Shown here piece after piece: positions 1 through 5,952 of a stretch of DNA of 9,025 bases. Source of the DNA: JAEYZS01 sp031374125 (GTDB lineage: Bacteria; Bdellovibrionota; Bdellovibrionia; Bdellovibrionales; JAEYZS01). The stretch lies in NCBI GenBank assembly GCA_031374125.1, contig JANMFM010000305.1:1-9025 (forward strand), read 5' to 3'. The number at the start of each line of letters is the position of its first letter. Position 1 is the first letter of the stretch. A program made the translations under genes and the position numbers. The notes under the pieces are model-generated. The model was given only the letters and a program-made list of their open reading frames with translations, ran no database searches and was not told the origin of the DNA.

Positions 1-31
1 CCAAAAGTCGACGGGCACCTTTGGAAAGAAT

Positions 32-505
32 ATGGCAAAAGAAGAAGAAAAAACTGGCATTAAAGTCATTTCGGAAAATCGTAAGGCATGGCACGACTAT
101 ACGATCCTCGAAAAATTCGAGGCGGGGATGGTTTTGCTCGGCACAGAAATCAAGCCGGTGAAAGCGGGTCAGATTCAGTTGAAGGATTCTTACGTGGAAT
201 TCCTAAACGGTGAAATGTTTTTACTTCACGCGCACATCAGCACCTACAATGCTTCCAGCTACAACAATCACGCTCCGGAAAGAAAACGTAAGCTGCTGAT
301 GAAAAAATCCGAAATCGAACGCCTTCATGCGAAAGTAAAAGAAAAAGGCCTAGGCATTATTCCGTTGAAGGTGTATTTAAAAAAAGGTTTCGTAAAAATT
401 GAAATCGCCTTCGTCAAAGGCAAAAAAGCCCACGACAAACGCCAAGCCATTAAGAAGAAAGACGTCGACAGAGAGCTTTCACAAACGAAGCGTAAGAATA
501 GATAG
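32..505 (+). CDS. smpB: SsrA-binding protein SmpB
   Basis: SmpB binds the tRNA-like end of tmRNA (SsrA) and brings it to stalled ribosomes, so that the nascent chain is tagged for proteolysis and the ribosome is released. At 157 residues it has the usual family length. Visible hallmarks are the N-terminal block NRKAWHDYTILEKFEAG (about 16-32), GTEIK (38-42), the LKDSY strand, HAHISTYNASSYNNH with the ER-KRKLL block (about 66-89), and the basic C-terminal tail (GKKAHDKR, then a Lys/Arg-rich end) that folds into the decoding centre. The ATG at 32 follows a GGAAAG at 23-28. The reading frame is open to the window edge, but the family N-terminus fits this start. No tmRNA gene is visible nearby. 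It converges on the gene at 558-1403. Confidence 0.97.
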   Translation: MAKEEEKTGIKVISENRKAWHDYTILEKFEAGMVLLGTEIKPVKAGQIQLKDSYVEFLNGEMFLLHAHISTYNASSYNNHAPERKRKLLMKKSEIERLHAKVKEKGLGIIPLKVYLKKGFVKIEIAFVKGKKAHDKRQAIKKKDVDRELSQTKRKNR

Positions 506-534
506 CGCCAACCAAAGCCAGCGCCTTATTGAAA

Positions 535-556
535 CCTTGTTGGGCAAGTAACAAGG
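535..556. terminator. Possible hairpin between convergent genes
   Basis: A perfect 7-bp stem, CCTTGTT (535-541) with AACAAGG (550-556), and an 8-nt loop lie in the 52-bp gap between the stop of smpB and the stop of the leftward gene. There is no good U-run on either strand (TTTC follows on the minus strand, GTTATTG on the plus strand). A shared weak terminator is an inference from position and dyad only. Confidence 0.35.
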
Positions 557-557
557 G

Positions 558-1403
558 TTATTGTCGGTAATTAAAATTAAGATTTACTTCTCCGCCATTA
601 TGCAACTCTCCAATAATTAAGTCACCTGATTGGCTACAAGAAGAGTCAGTGGTAATTAGGCATTTACCCCATTCAGGTTCATACATAAGATTACCAATTT
701 CTTTCCCATGTCTATTGACTGAGATCTGAAATTTATGAAAAGTACCCATCAATCCGCTAGAGTCTCCACCCCACGAACCAGTTTTTCGAACAACTATGGT
801 CGTAAAGTGATCACAGGCTTGGTAAGTTTTTTCTTCATCTTCCAACTTAGTATCAAAACTAATGCCTTCTTTTGTACAAGTCCAGCCATCTCTGACAATG
901 TTGACATTTAAGTAATTGGTTGGATTCATTGGATTCCACCATTCTTGGGTACTGAAATTGGATACGCTCATGAGTTTTATTAAAACATTTGATACTTTGT
1001 ACTGGCTATCATCTATTTTCATAATCCCGAGGTATTCATGTATTACTAAATTAAACCTAGCTGTTGTTTTTGTAGACTCTCGCAGCTCTCTCCATCTTGA
1101 TCTACTCATTTTAATTAATTTTTCTTTTGGGTAGTTTATAGCATCTACCTCTTGATTTTTAAGAAAAAGACTTTCTTCAGATTGAACTGCTGTATTTACT
1201 ACTGCGCCTGTAAATTTGTCTAAATCAAATTGTTTCACACTCGTAGTGTCTATCTTCTTTAAGATTTCTATGCTTAGTTTCGCTGTGTTAACAAATTCTG
1301 AAGCAAATCCATCACCACCGTTTCCACTCTGACCCGCAGATGCGTGTTCTGTTAGTACACAAGTAATTAGAAATAACAGTATATGTCTTGTTACGATTTT
1401 CAT
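558..1403 (-). CDS. Secreted protein of unknown function, coupled to a TIGR02147-type regulator
   Basis: I do not recognise a named family. The 281-residue product starts with a typical Sec signal peptide (hydrophobic run 7-17, likely cut after ASA at 21-23). The mature chain opens with a Gly/Asp-rich GQSGNGGDG (24-32), followed by a mostly helical, charged half to about residue 145. That half contains IHEYLGIMKIDDSQYKVS (121-138), a His-Glu motif reminiscent of other Bdellovibrio secreted proteins as I remember them. The C-terminal half is beta-like and holds four cysteines (176, 197, 248, 256) that could form disulfides in the periplasm. HEYLG is not the HExxH of zinc proteases, and LITC (12-15) is not a proper lipobox. 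The start ATG overlaps the regulator stop in ATGA, with a strong AGGAGG upstream, so the two are translationally coupled. Role unknown; perhaps an envelope or prey-interaction factor. Confidence 0.75.
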   Translation of the reverse strand: MKIVTRHILLFLITCVLTEHASAGQSGNGGDGFASEFVNTAKLSIEILKKIDTTSVKQFDLDKFTGAVVNTAVQSEESLFLKNQEVDAINYPKEKLIKMSRSRWRELRESTKTTARFNLVIHEYLGIMKIDDSQYKVSNVLIKLMSVSNFSTQEWWNPMNPTNYLNVNIVRDGWTCTKEGISFDTKLEDEEKTYQACDHFTTIVVRKTGSWGGDSSGLMGTFHKFQISVNRHGKEIGNLMYEPEWGKCLITTDSSCSQSGDLIIGELHNGGEVNLNFNYRQ

Positions 1404-2158
1404 AAGTCCTCCTTAGACTTTAAGACCGGAAATAGAGCTATACACAACTGATAAACTTCATTTTTTTCAGATTGAGATTCACATAACCGATCAATTTTAT
1501 TTTTAAAATTTTGTATTTCTTTTTTCAATTCCGGTAATAAAGACACTGGAATGGATACAGTTAAACTTGAATTTTCTCTTTCAGAAAAATCAACACTATC
1601 AATAGCTTCGATAGCTTGCTGTAAATAGACCTTTTGCAATGTCTTTCTTGCATAGGTAGTTTTAGCATCATTATTCCAATTGAAATTTTGACTTGCAATA
1701 ATAAGTTCTCCACTTGGATCAATACTTAATATTTCTAATTTACAAAGTCGATTAATAGCATCTTCAACTTCAATGGTATGAACATCTAGTTTCTTTGCAA
1801 TCCAGGTTGGGGTACTTTGAAAATCCTTTACTTTCATTAATTCTAATATTGCAAAATGAATCCAATTGCTAATCACTTCAAATTTATCATCTTCAAGAAT
1901 TTCATAGTTAACCAATTGTTCTTTTAATATTTGAGGCTTGATGTTCAAACACGAACTTAAATGAAATACCATTTTCTGGCTTAGATTAATTTTTCCATGA
2001 ATTACTTTTGTAAGGTAGGATTGATCAATTTTAAGTGAGTGAGCAAATGATCTAATAGAGTAGGATGGATTTTTCTTCAACCTTCTAGAGAATTCTTTTC
2101 GCAAACAATCAACTACAAATTGTTCCGGCTTGGTTAAATTTATTTTTTCTTGATCCAT
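1400..2158 (-). CDS. TIGR02147 / DUF4423-type DNA-binding regulator
   Basis: A probable transcriptional regulator of 252 residues, near the family's usual length. An N-terminal helix-turn-helix lies at about 34-75 (SIRSFAHSLKIDQSYLTKVI, then HGKINLS). Family-like blocks follow in order: FEVISNWIHFAILEL (93-107), a winged-helix-like segment WIAKKLDVHTIEVEDAINRL (119-138) and KLEIL, a RENSSLTVSI block (about 194-203), and a C-terminal VYQLCIALFPVL (235-246). This pattern matches the TIGR02147 family as I know it from Bdellovibrio and Fibrobacter; its ligands and targets are largely unknown. No good Shine-Dalgarno precedes the ATG at 2158. The upstream 2171-2234 segment carries repeated CCTCA/TGAGG half-sites, suggesting autoregulation. 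The secreted-protein gene follows with a 4-nt overlap, so that protein is the most likely regulated partner. Confidence 0.85.
   Translation of the reverse strand: MDQEKINLTKPEQFVVDCLRKEFSRRLKKNPSYSIRSFAHSLKIDQSYLTKVIHGKINLSQKMVFHLSSCLNIKPQILKEQLVNYEILEDDKFEVISNWIHFAILELMKVKDFQSTPTWIAKKLDVHTIEVEDAINRLCKLEILSIDPSGELIIASQNFNWNNDAKTTYARKTLQKVYLQQAIEAIDSVDFSERENSSLTVSIPVSLLPELKKEIQNFKNKIDRLCESQSEKNEVYQLCIALFPVLKSKEDL
1408..1413 (-). promoter_or_regulatory. Strong RBS for the secreted protein inside the regulator gene
   Basis: On the minus strand AGGAGG lies 4 nt before the ATG at 1403, inside the last codons of the regulator gene. With the ATGA stop/start overlap it shows a two-gene operon with coupled translation, although the regulator itself lacks a comparable site. 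Confidence 0.75.
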
Positions 2159-2170
2159 GAAAACAGGCTA

Positions 2171-2234
2171 TTGAGGATTAATTCAACCCTCAATTCATTT
2201 TTCCTCAAAGTGAGGAAATTCGTTTTCCTCAGGA
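2171..2234. promoter_or_regulatory. Cluster of CCTCA/TGAGG half-sites, putative operator
   Basis: Five related elements lie within 64 bp just upstream of the regulator start: TTGAGG (2171-2176) facing CCTCAA (2188-2193); a perfect dyad TTTCCTCA-aag-TGAGGAAA (2200-2218); and TTCCTCA (2225-2231) within the palindrome TCCTCAGGA (2226-2234). Repeated half-sites in both orientations at a regulator's own promoter fit an autoregulatory operator. That the TIGR02147-type protein binds them is inferred. No convincing -35/-10 pair stands out here. Confidence 0.55.
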
Positions 2235-2269
2235 CCATGGTCATAATTCAAATGGTTTAGACTGAGTTC

Positions 2270-3349
2270 TTAACGTCTTTGCCCTCTACCCGTTAAAATA
2301 TTAAATCTATACTGAACTCTCTGATAGAATGTGGAATTCAATAGGTTAATCGAGTTTGGTTTAAATACATTGGGTCCGTGAGACCCTGAACTGTACAAAA
2401 GCGAAAGAGCTTTGTCAGGAACAGCACCATTGTATTTTTCATTAATTTCATTCATTTTAAATCCCATATAGTCCCAACCTGAACTATCGCTACCACGTGT
2501 GACCAATAACAAACTTTGTGGGCTAGATATTTTTAGTAGCTTATCCAAGATAAATTTAAAGTTTGGAGGCGAAATATACGCTGGATACCAAGCATTCGAA
2601 ATATCTAGAACACTTAATTTAATACCACTTTCTGATATCGCATTTACCAGTAGATCTATCGATTCCTGTGAATTATAGCTTAAGTGCAAGACCTTAATTC
2701 GGCCTTGCTTTGCCATGGTTTGTAGCTTGTTAAAAAGAACTGGATCTTTTAGATAATTTACTTCTTTAAAAAATTCTTTGACCGATGGGTCAAAAAGCTT
2801 TTCTTGTCTAGATTGCCAAGTATTCCAAAATAACCAAGCATTGCTATCATTTAATATTATATTTGTTTCATCTATAATCTCTTTTGATTTGCTCTTCCAA
2901 ATTGATGGATTGCTTGCGTATCGAAGTTGTAAATAATCACTCAGACTTGTTGAAGCTTTCAGTAATGCAACATTTATACTGTTATATCTCGCTACATCAC
3001 GATCAATATCAGTTAAAATTAAATGAGTAGATTTAGACAGTGCAGCTCCAATAAAACCTCTCTCCGCACCTACAGCAATGTAAGCTCCTTGTGATGTTTG
3101 AAATAATATTGGAAGGGCATCTTCCGGGTGTCTTTCATTTGGTCGAATAAAATGACTTCCATCGGATGTTCGAACTGGTACAGGTACCTTTAATTTAGCA
3201 AGAAAAGCTTTGGATGATCTAGTATTACTCATAGCTTGAAACAGAGAGGAGCAGCTGGCTCCATATAGTTTTGAAGAACAAAGTTGCAAAAAAAATAATG
3301 TGACAATTATCAGTATTCGAATGTCCAATCTGGTAACAGTGAAATTCAT
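2270..3349 (-). CDS. Exported Rossmann/methyltransferase-like protein of unknown function
   Basis: The preferred start is the ATG at 3349, because TGAGG lies 6 nt upstream; a TTG at 3361 would overlap that site. This gives 359 residues. Residues 11-30 are hydrophobic, a signal peptide or membrane anchor (possible cut near LYGA, 28-31). The rest resembles a class I methyltransferase-type Rossmann fold: AYIAVGAERGFIGAAL (89-104) as the glycine-rich nucleotide loop, HLILTDIDRDVARYNSINVALL (109-130) as the acidic motif after strand 2, and later strands IKVLHLS (218-224), LSVLDISNAWYP (245-256) and SLLLVTRG (279-286). I cannot name the family or substrate, and an exported SAM-dependent enzyme would be odd. 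It appears to be transcribed on its own from the palindromic promoter region at 3374-3403, 111 bp upstream of the next gene in the same direction. Confidence 0.72.
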   Translation of the reverse strand: MNFTVTRLDIRILIIVTLFFLQLCSSKLYGASCSSLFQAMSNTRSSKAFLAKLKVPVPVRTSDGSHFIRPNERHPEDALPILFQTSQGAYIAVGAERGFIGAALSKSTHLILTDIDRDVARYNSINVALLKASTSLSDYLQLRYASNPSIWKSKSKEIIDETNIILNDSNAWLFWNTWQSRQEKLFDPSVKEFFKEVNYLKDPVLFNKLQTMAKQGRIKVLHLSYNSQESIDLLVNAISESGIKLSVLDISNAWYPAYISPPNFKFILDKLLKISSPQSLLLVTRGSDSSGWDYMGFKMNEINEKYNGAVPDKALSLLYSSGSHGPNVFKPNSINLLNSTFYQRVQYRFNILTGRGQRR

Positions 3350-3373
3350 GGTATACCTCAATAAATCACAAAT

Positions 3374-3403
3374 TTATATAGTGCAAGTTTTGCACCACTG
3401 GTG
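3374..3403 (-). promoter_or_regulatory. Putative promoter with two overlapping palindromes
   Basis: Read on the minus strand, a -10-like TATATAAA (3373-3380) lies about 25 nt before the ATG at 3349. Directly upstream are two dyads sharing CAC: GTGCAA-N3-TTGCAC (3381-3395) and CACCA-C-TGGTG (3393-3403). They occupy the -35 position, where I see no consensus -35, so they may be a regulator site. The function is inferred from position. Confidence 0.4.
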
Positions 3404-3428
3404 GGGATTTAAGTGAAAGAGATTTATG

Positions 3429-3617
3429 CTAAATTGTTGTGTCGATTTCAAATGGTTTGGGGTGATGTTCCACCGCTGAGGTCCATTGGTTAGGCTTTAT
3501 CTCATGCGACACCGCCGGCGCTGTGCTTCTGTTTTCTTTTGTAGAAGGTGGTCGGCGAACATTTCGATCAATGCGGTTGCGGACGAAGTATTTTATTAGT
3601 TGCCAATTAATAAAGAT
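3429..3617 (-). pseudogene. Possible coding remnant (63 codons, no start)
   Basis: A minus-strand open frame lies between a TAA at 3618-3620 and a TAG at 3429-3431. It has no plausible ATG/RBS and reads as a hydrophilic, Pro/Arg-rich tail including YFVRNRIDRNVRRPPSTKEN. It is more GC-rich than its neighbours on both sides, unlike the AT-rich intergenic DNA here. It could be the 3' end of a lost gene, but the frame may be open by chance. No family recognised. Confidence 0.22.
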
Positions 3618-3787
3618 TTACAGGATTTAGAGTCGGCTGAGTTGGACATTCCCACTAGTTTTGAAATAGCGGCTTTGTACAACTGAGATTTTTTCATCAA
3701 ATCTTTTTTGTATTGTTCATACTCTTGTGGACTTTCAACTAATTTGGTCGAAGCTTGGAATTTGGCTGTTGAAAAAATTGGTCTCAA
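3596..3787 (-). CDS. Doubtful small hypothetical protein or gene fragment
   Basis: A 63-residue frame from a TTG at 3787 ends in tandem stops (TAA TAA), which suggests a genuine gene end. The C-terminal part (EYEQYKKDLMKKSQLYKAAISKLVGM, residues about 23-48, then SNSADSKSC) looks like a normal helical protein segment. There is no Shine-Dalgarno before the TTG, and the frame is closed by TGA about ten codons upstream. A nearby ATG in another frame (complement of about 3828-3830, reading MKYICSDLLL then stop) could be the original start separated by a frameshift. Either a truncated pseudogene or a chance frame; no homology recognised. Confidence 0.3.
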   Translation of the reverse strand: MRPIFSTAKFQASTKLVESPQEYEQYKKDLMKKSQLYKAAISKLVGMSNSADSKSCKSLLIGN

Positions 3788-3856
3788 CCCACGAAGCTTT
3801 AGAGAAGAAGATCAGAGCAAATATATTTCATCACATCCACTATGGGAAGACGCGGT

Positions 3857-4189
3857 TTATTTCAGCTTGTATGTTCGTCCATTTACTACAAGCAATTCAG
3901 CATCCATCTCATCTTGAACTTTACCTATAGTCAATTTACCAGTGGCTTCGACTTTGTCCCCAATAACGAGTAAGTTTTTTTTCAGGCCCAAGGATTGTAG
4001 ATGTGCTGTAGACCCTAGATCCACTCTAGTTCCTCTTCCATTTGTAGCGATTTCAATAACAACAGATGGATCTTCGTATCCTAAACCCTGAATAGTTCCA
4101 ACCAATGTTTGATTCTTTGCTTTGATTTTAGCTGAACTGAAGGCGGTGGTTGCAGCCAATATTAGAAAAGCACTCAATATTAATTTCAT
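3857..4189 (-). CDS. Small exported beta-rich protein (DUF6152/OB-fold-like)
   Basis: The 110-residue product has a clear Sec signal peptide (MKLILSAFLILAATTAFSSA, 1-20). The mature part of about 90 residues is beta-strand-rich: LVGTIQGLGYEDPSVVIEI (29-47), RVDLGSTAHLQSLGL (55-69), a GDKVEATGKL turn (77-86), and AELLVVNGRTYKL (97-109). The order GT-x-G...P-x-V...L-x-x-LGL...GDKV-x-x-x-G-x-L...NGR resembles small periplasmic proteins of the DUF6152 type, which look like OB-folds. That likeness is by eye only and gives no function. The start has an AAGGGG site about 6 nt upstream. The gene is 93 bp downstream of the LysR gene in the same direction. The codons for ILSAFL are part of a 19-bp repeat shared with that gene. 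Confidence 0.7.
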   Translation of the reverse strand: MKLILSAFLILAATTAFSSAKIKAKNQTLVGTIQGLGYEDPSVVIEIATNGRGTRVDLGSTAHLQSLGLKKNLLVIGDKVEATGKLTIGKVQDEMDAELLVVNGRTYKLK

Positions 4190-4282
4190 CAGGACCCCTT
4201 TTTCTTTTCTTAAGATATGATCAGGTTTTCACTATTTTGTAAAATAGATTTTTGAATGGTTCTGGTTTTTTGAAAAAGATCT

Positions 4283-5191
4283 TTATTTAAAATTAAAATA
4301 ATTATTTTTTATTAAATGTTCGGTGAAGGCGGAGTGAATCGTTCTGCGGCCGGACATTTTTCTTTCGAGCATCCAGATGTGATCGGAAAATTTACGTTCC
4401 GTGGGTCTGATGATTTTTACCGATGAAGAAAAATTAGAGCTATCTAAAACATACTTAGGAACAATTCCAATGCCCACGCCTTCTCTTACCAAAGCTAAAA
4501 CCATTTCGGCAGTTGAAGCATATGCGCGAATCGGAAGATTTTGTGGGCATTTTTTAAAATGTAAAGCTAGCCAGTTGCGAATGGGTTGGTGATTCAAATA
4601 ATATTCTATCATGGGAGTTTTTATAATTTCATCGAACGTCGGTTTTTCTGGGAGACGACCTTTAGAGGAAATGAGAACGAGTTCTTCTTTGTATACCGGT
4701 CGAGATTCAATGACTCTTGTCTGTACCGAAGGAAAAATTGAAAAACACAAATCAATGCTGCCTTTTTCTAAAAGGCGCTGGAGTTCGCTGGGAGTTTCGA
4801 AGGTCATTTTGACTTGAGCATAAGGATGCTTTTTTAGAAAAGCACTCAATATCGGGGCCAGTTGGGACTTGGCAAATTCAAGATAGGCGCCAATCTTTAA
4901 AACACCTTGGACCCGATCTTTTTCATTTTGTAGGCTCTGAACAGCTTGCGTGAAGCCTTTGTGATAAGTTTGAAATTCGCGATGAAGACTTAATCCAGTT
5001 TCAGTAGGAACTAATTTTTTACCAATTCGATGAAAGAGAGGAAGTCCTAAGGAATGCTCAAGAACGGCAATAGTTTGGCTAAGAGCAGAGGGAGTCACGT
5101 TCAGCACTTCGCTCGCTAGACGGTAATTGCCGGAGTCTACGATCTGGCAAAATACGGCAATTTTGTTGATATCTACATTATTAAGTTTCAC
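4283..5191 (-). CDS. LysR-family transcriptional regulator, divergent from folate cluster
   Basis: A 302-residue LysR-type regulator of full family length. The N-terminal winged HTH (about 8-65) shows the family pattern: IAVFCQIVDSGNYRLASEVL (11-30), VTPSALSQTIAVLE (32-45), LGLPLFHRIGKKLVPTETG (48-66). A linker helix follows, then a periplasmic-binding-protein-like effector domain (about 93-295) with the typical GSIDLCFS and REGVGIGIVPKYVL (256-269 region) segments. The start is GTG at 5191; an in-frame TAA lies just upstream (complement of 5198-5200) and no better start fits the HTH. There is no clear Shine-Dalgarno. It is transcribed away from the CADD-like gene across a 95-bp gap with dyads, the classical arrangement for a LysR protein controlling its divergent neighbour. 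Effector unknown; a folate-pathway or metal signal is only a guess. Confidence 0.92.
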   Translation of the reverse strand: MKLNNVDINKIAVFCQIVDSGNYRLASEVLNVTPSALSQTIAVLEHSLGLPLFHRIGKKLVPTETGLSLHREFQTYHKGFTQAVQSLQNEKDRVQGVLKIGAYLEFAKSQLAPILSAFLKKHPYAQVKMTFETPSELQRLLEKGSIDLCFSIFPSVQTRVIESRPVYKEELVLISSKGRLPEKPTFDEIIKTPMIEYYLNHQPIRNWLALHFKKCPQNLPIRAYASTAEMVLALVREGVGIGIVPKYVLDSSNFSSSVKIIRPTERKFSDHIWMLERKMSGRRTIHSAFTEHLIKNNYFNFK

Positions 5192-5244
5192 TAAACGTTA
5201 TGTTTAGGTAATTTAGATTTTCTAATCAACATAATTCTAATCAA
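5191..5244. promoter_or_regulatory. Putative LysR-type binding region between divergent genes
   Basis: Three elements are visible: an inverted repeat CTAAAC-N5-GTTTAG (5191-5207) overlapping the regulator's GTG start; TTAGA-TTT-TCTAA (5213-5225), a dyad of the T-N11-A form expected for LysR boxes; and a 10-bp direct repeat TTCTAATCAA at 5220-5229 and 5235-5244 (15-bp period). These fit a regulator that binds upstream of the folate operon and represses itself. Binding is inferred. No clean sigma-70 -35/-10 pair is evident, as is common for activated promoters. Confidence 0.5.
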
Positions 5245-5275
5245 ATGGCTTTAAATGTTTATCTTAAATCCAAAC

Positions 5276-5281
5276 AGGAGG
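5276..5281 (+). promoter_or_regulatory. RBS deciding the start of the CADD-like gene
   Basis: A perfect AGGAGG lies 5 nt before the ATG at 5287. The upstream in-frame ATG at 5245 has no such site and would add 14 residues not expected from the family N-terminus, so 5287 is preferred. Confidence 0.85.
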
Positions 5282-5286
5282 CCATT

Positions 5287-5952
5287 ATGCATACTTTCGC
5301 TCTAGCGCTTAAACCGCTCCATCTTCTCAATCACCCTTTCTATCAGGATTGGATGTCGGGCACGCTGACGAACGAAACTCTTCAAGATTACGCGAGCCAA
5401 TACTATTCTCACGTCAGTGCATTTCCCCGCTACATCAGCACTATCCATTCCCAATGTGAAAATGAAGAAAACAGAAAAATTTTACTCGAAAATTTAAATG
5501 ACGAAGAAGGAATCAATTACGGGACATCTCATCCCGAACTCTGGTTAAGATTTGGGGAAGGATTAGGAGTAAATCGTGAAGCGATGAAAACGGCCAATTC
5601 TAGAGCCGGCATTGAAAATGTCGTTACTACCTTTTTCAATCTCGCGAGATCGTCTTTCCATGAAGGGTTGGGCGCGCTCTACGCGTATGAGTCGCAAGTT
5701 CCTGAAATTGCGGAATCAAAAATTCAAGGATTAAAGGCGCACTATCAAGTGACTGATGCGCGAACGCTAGAGTTTTTTGAAGTTCATAAATCCGCCGATG
5801 TTTACCATCGTAAAACAATTGAAGGAATATTGGATCGATTACCGGAAAAAGAAAAGAAAGAAGCCTTAGTGGCAGCCGAACTGGCGGCGAAATCGCTTTG
5901 GAATTTCTTGACCGAAATTCATGGAAGACCAGCGCATGTCTCTTTACAGTGA
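5287..5952 (+). CDS. CADD-like di-metal oxygenase, p-aminobenzoate synthase
   Basis: A 221-residue helical protein of the TenA/heme-oxygenase-like di-metal oxidase superfamily, close in length and motifs to Chlamydia CADD (CT610, about 231 residues). In Chlamydia CADD makes p-aminobenzoate for folate from its own Tyr27, with Lys152 proposed as amine donor, replacing PabA/B/C. Aligning from memory, the equivalents here are Tyr19 (NHPFYQDW) and Lys145 (AESKIQGL). The expected metal ligands are Glu73 or Glu74 (NLNDEE), His82 (TSHPELW), Glu135 (YAYESQVP), His167, Asp171 and His174 (VHKSADVYH). YYSHVSAFPRYISTIHSQC (39-57) also matches the CADD core closely. It starts a cluster with folB, folKP and a CofE-like gene, the same partners as in Chlamydia, which strongly supports the role. 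Cytosolic. Older annotation may call it TenA family regulator or PqqC-like; the thiaminase TenA role is unlikely in this context. Confidence 0.9.
   Translation: MHTFALALKPLHLLNHPFYQDWMSGTLTNETLQDYASQYYSHVSAFPRYISTIHSQCENEENRKILLENLNDEEGINYGTSHPELWLRFGEGLGVNREAMKTANSRAGIENVVTTFFNLARSSFHEGLGALYAYESQVPEIAESKIQGLKAHYQVTDARTLEFFEVHKSADVYHRKTIEGILDRLPEKEKKEALVAAELAAKSLWNFLTEIHGRPAHVSLQ

Noticed and set aside
916..1134. Plus-strand open frame opposite the secreted-protein gene.
   Set aside because: It is antisense to a better supported gene with signal peptide and coupled start, and has no RBS or recognisable product.
2247..3458. 12-bp direct repeat TTCAAATGGTTT at 2247-2258 and 3447-3458, flanking the exported Rossmann-like gene like an attachment or target-site duplication.
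   Set aside because: One or more exact 12-mers are expected by chance in a 9-kb window, and no integrase, transposase or inverted ends accompany it.
3508..3525. GC-rich dyad around GCCGGC followed by TTCTGTTTTCTTTT, considered as a terminator or mobile-element end.
   Set aside because: The stem has a mismatch and almost no loop, no plus-strand gene precedes it, and no matching partner end was found.
3350..3600. Possible tmRNA, tRNA or other structured RNA downstream of smpB or in the gene-poor stretch.
   Set aside because: No T-loop, acceptor stem with CCA, or tag-peptide reading frame could be found.
3708..3930. Two overlapping plus-strand frames in the gene-poor region.
   Set aside because: No RBS, no recognisable product, and they lie opposite the minus-strand fragment and the end of the small exported protein.
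4232..4247. AT-only hairpin CTATTTT-gt-AAAATAG followed by ATTTTTG on the plus strand, as a terminator.
   Set aside because: No plus-strand gene ends upstream, and on the minus strand (after the LysR gene) it lacks a U-run; the stem is too weak to call.
5245..5286. Upstream ATG at 5245 as start of the CADD-like protein.
   Set aside because: It lacks a ribosome binding site and adjoins a putative regulator repeat; the ATG at 5287 has a perfect AGGAGG and fits the family N-terminus.
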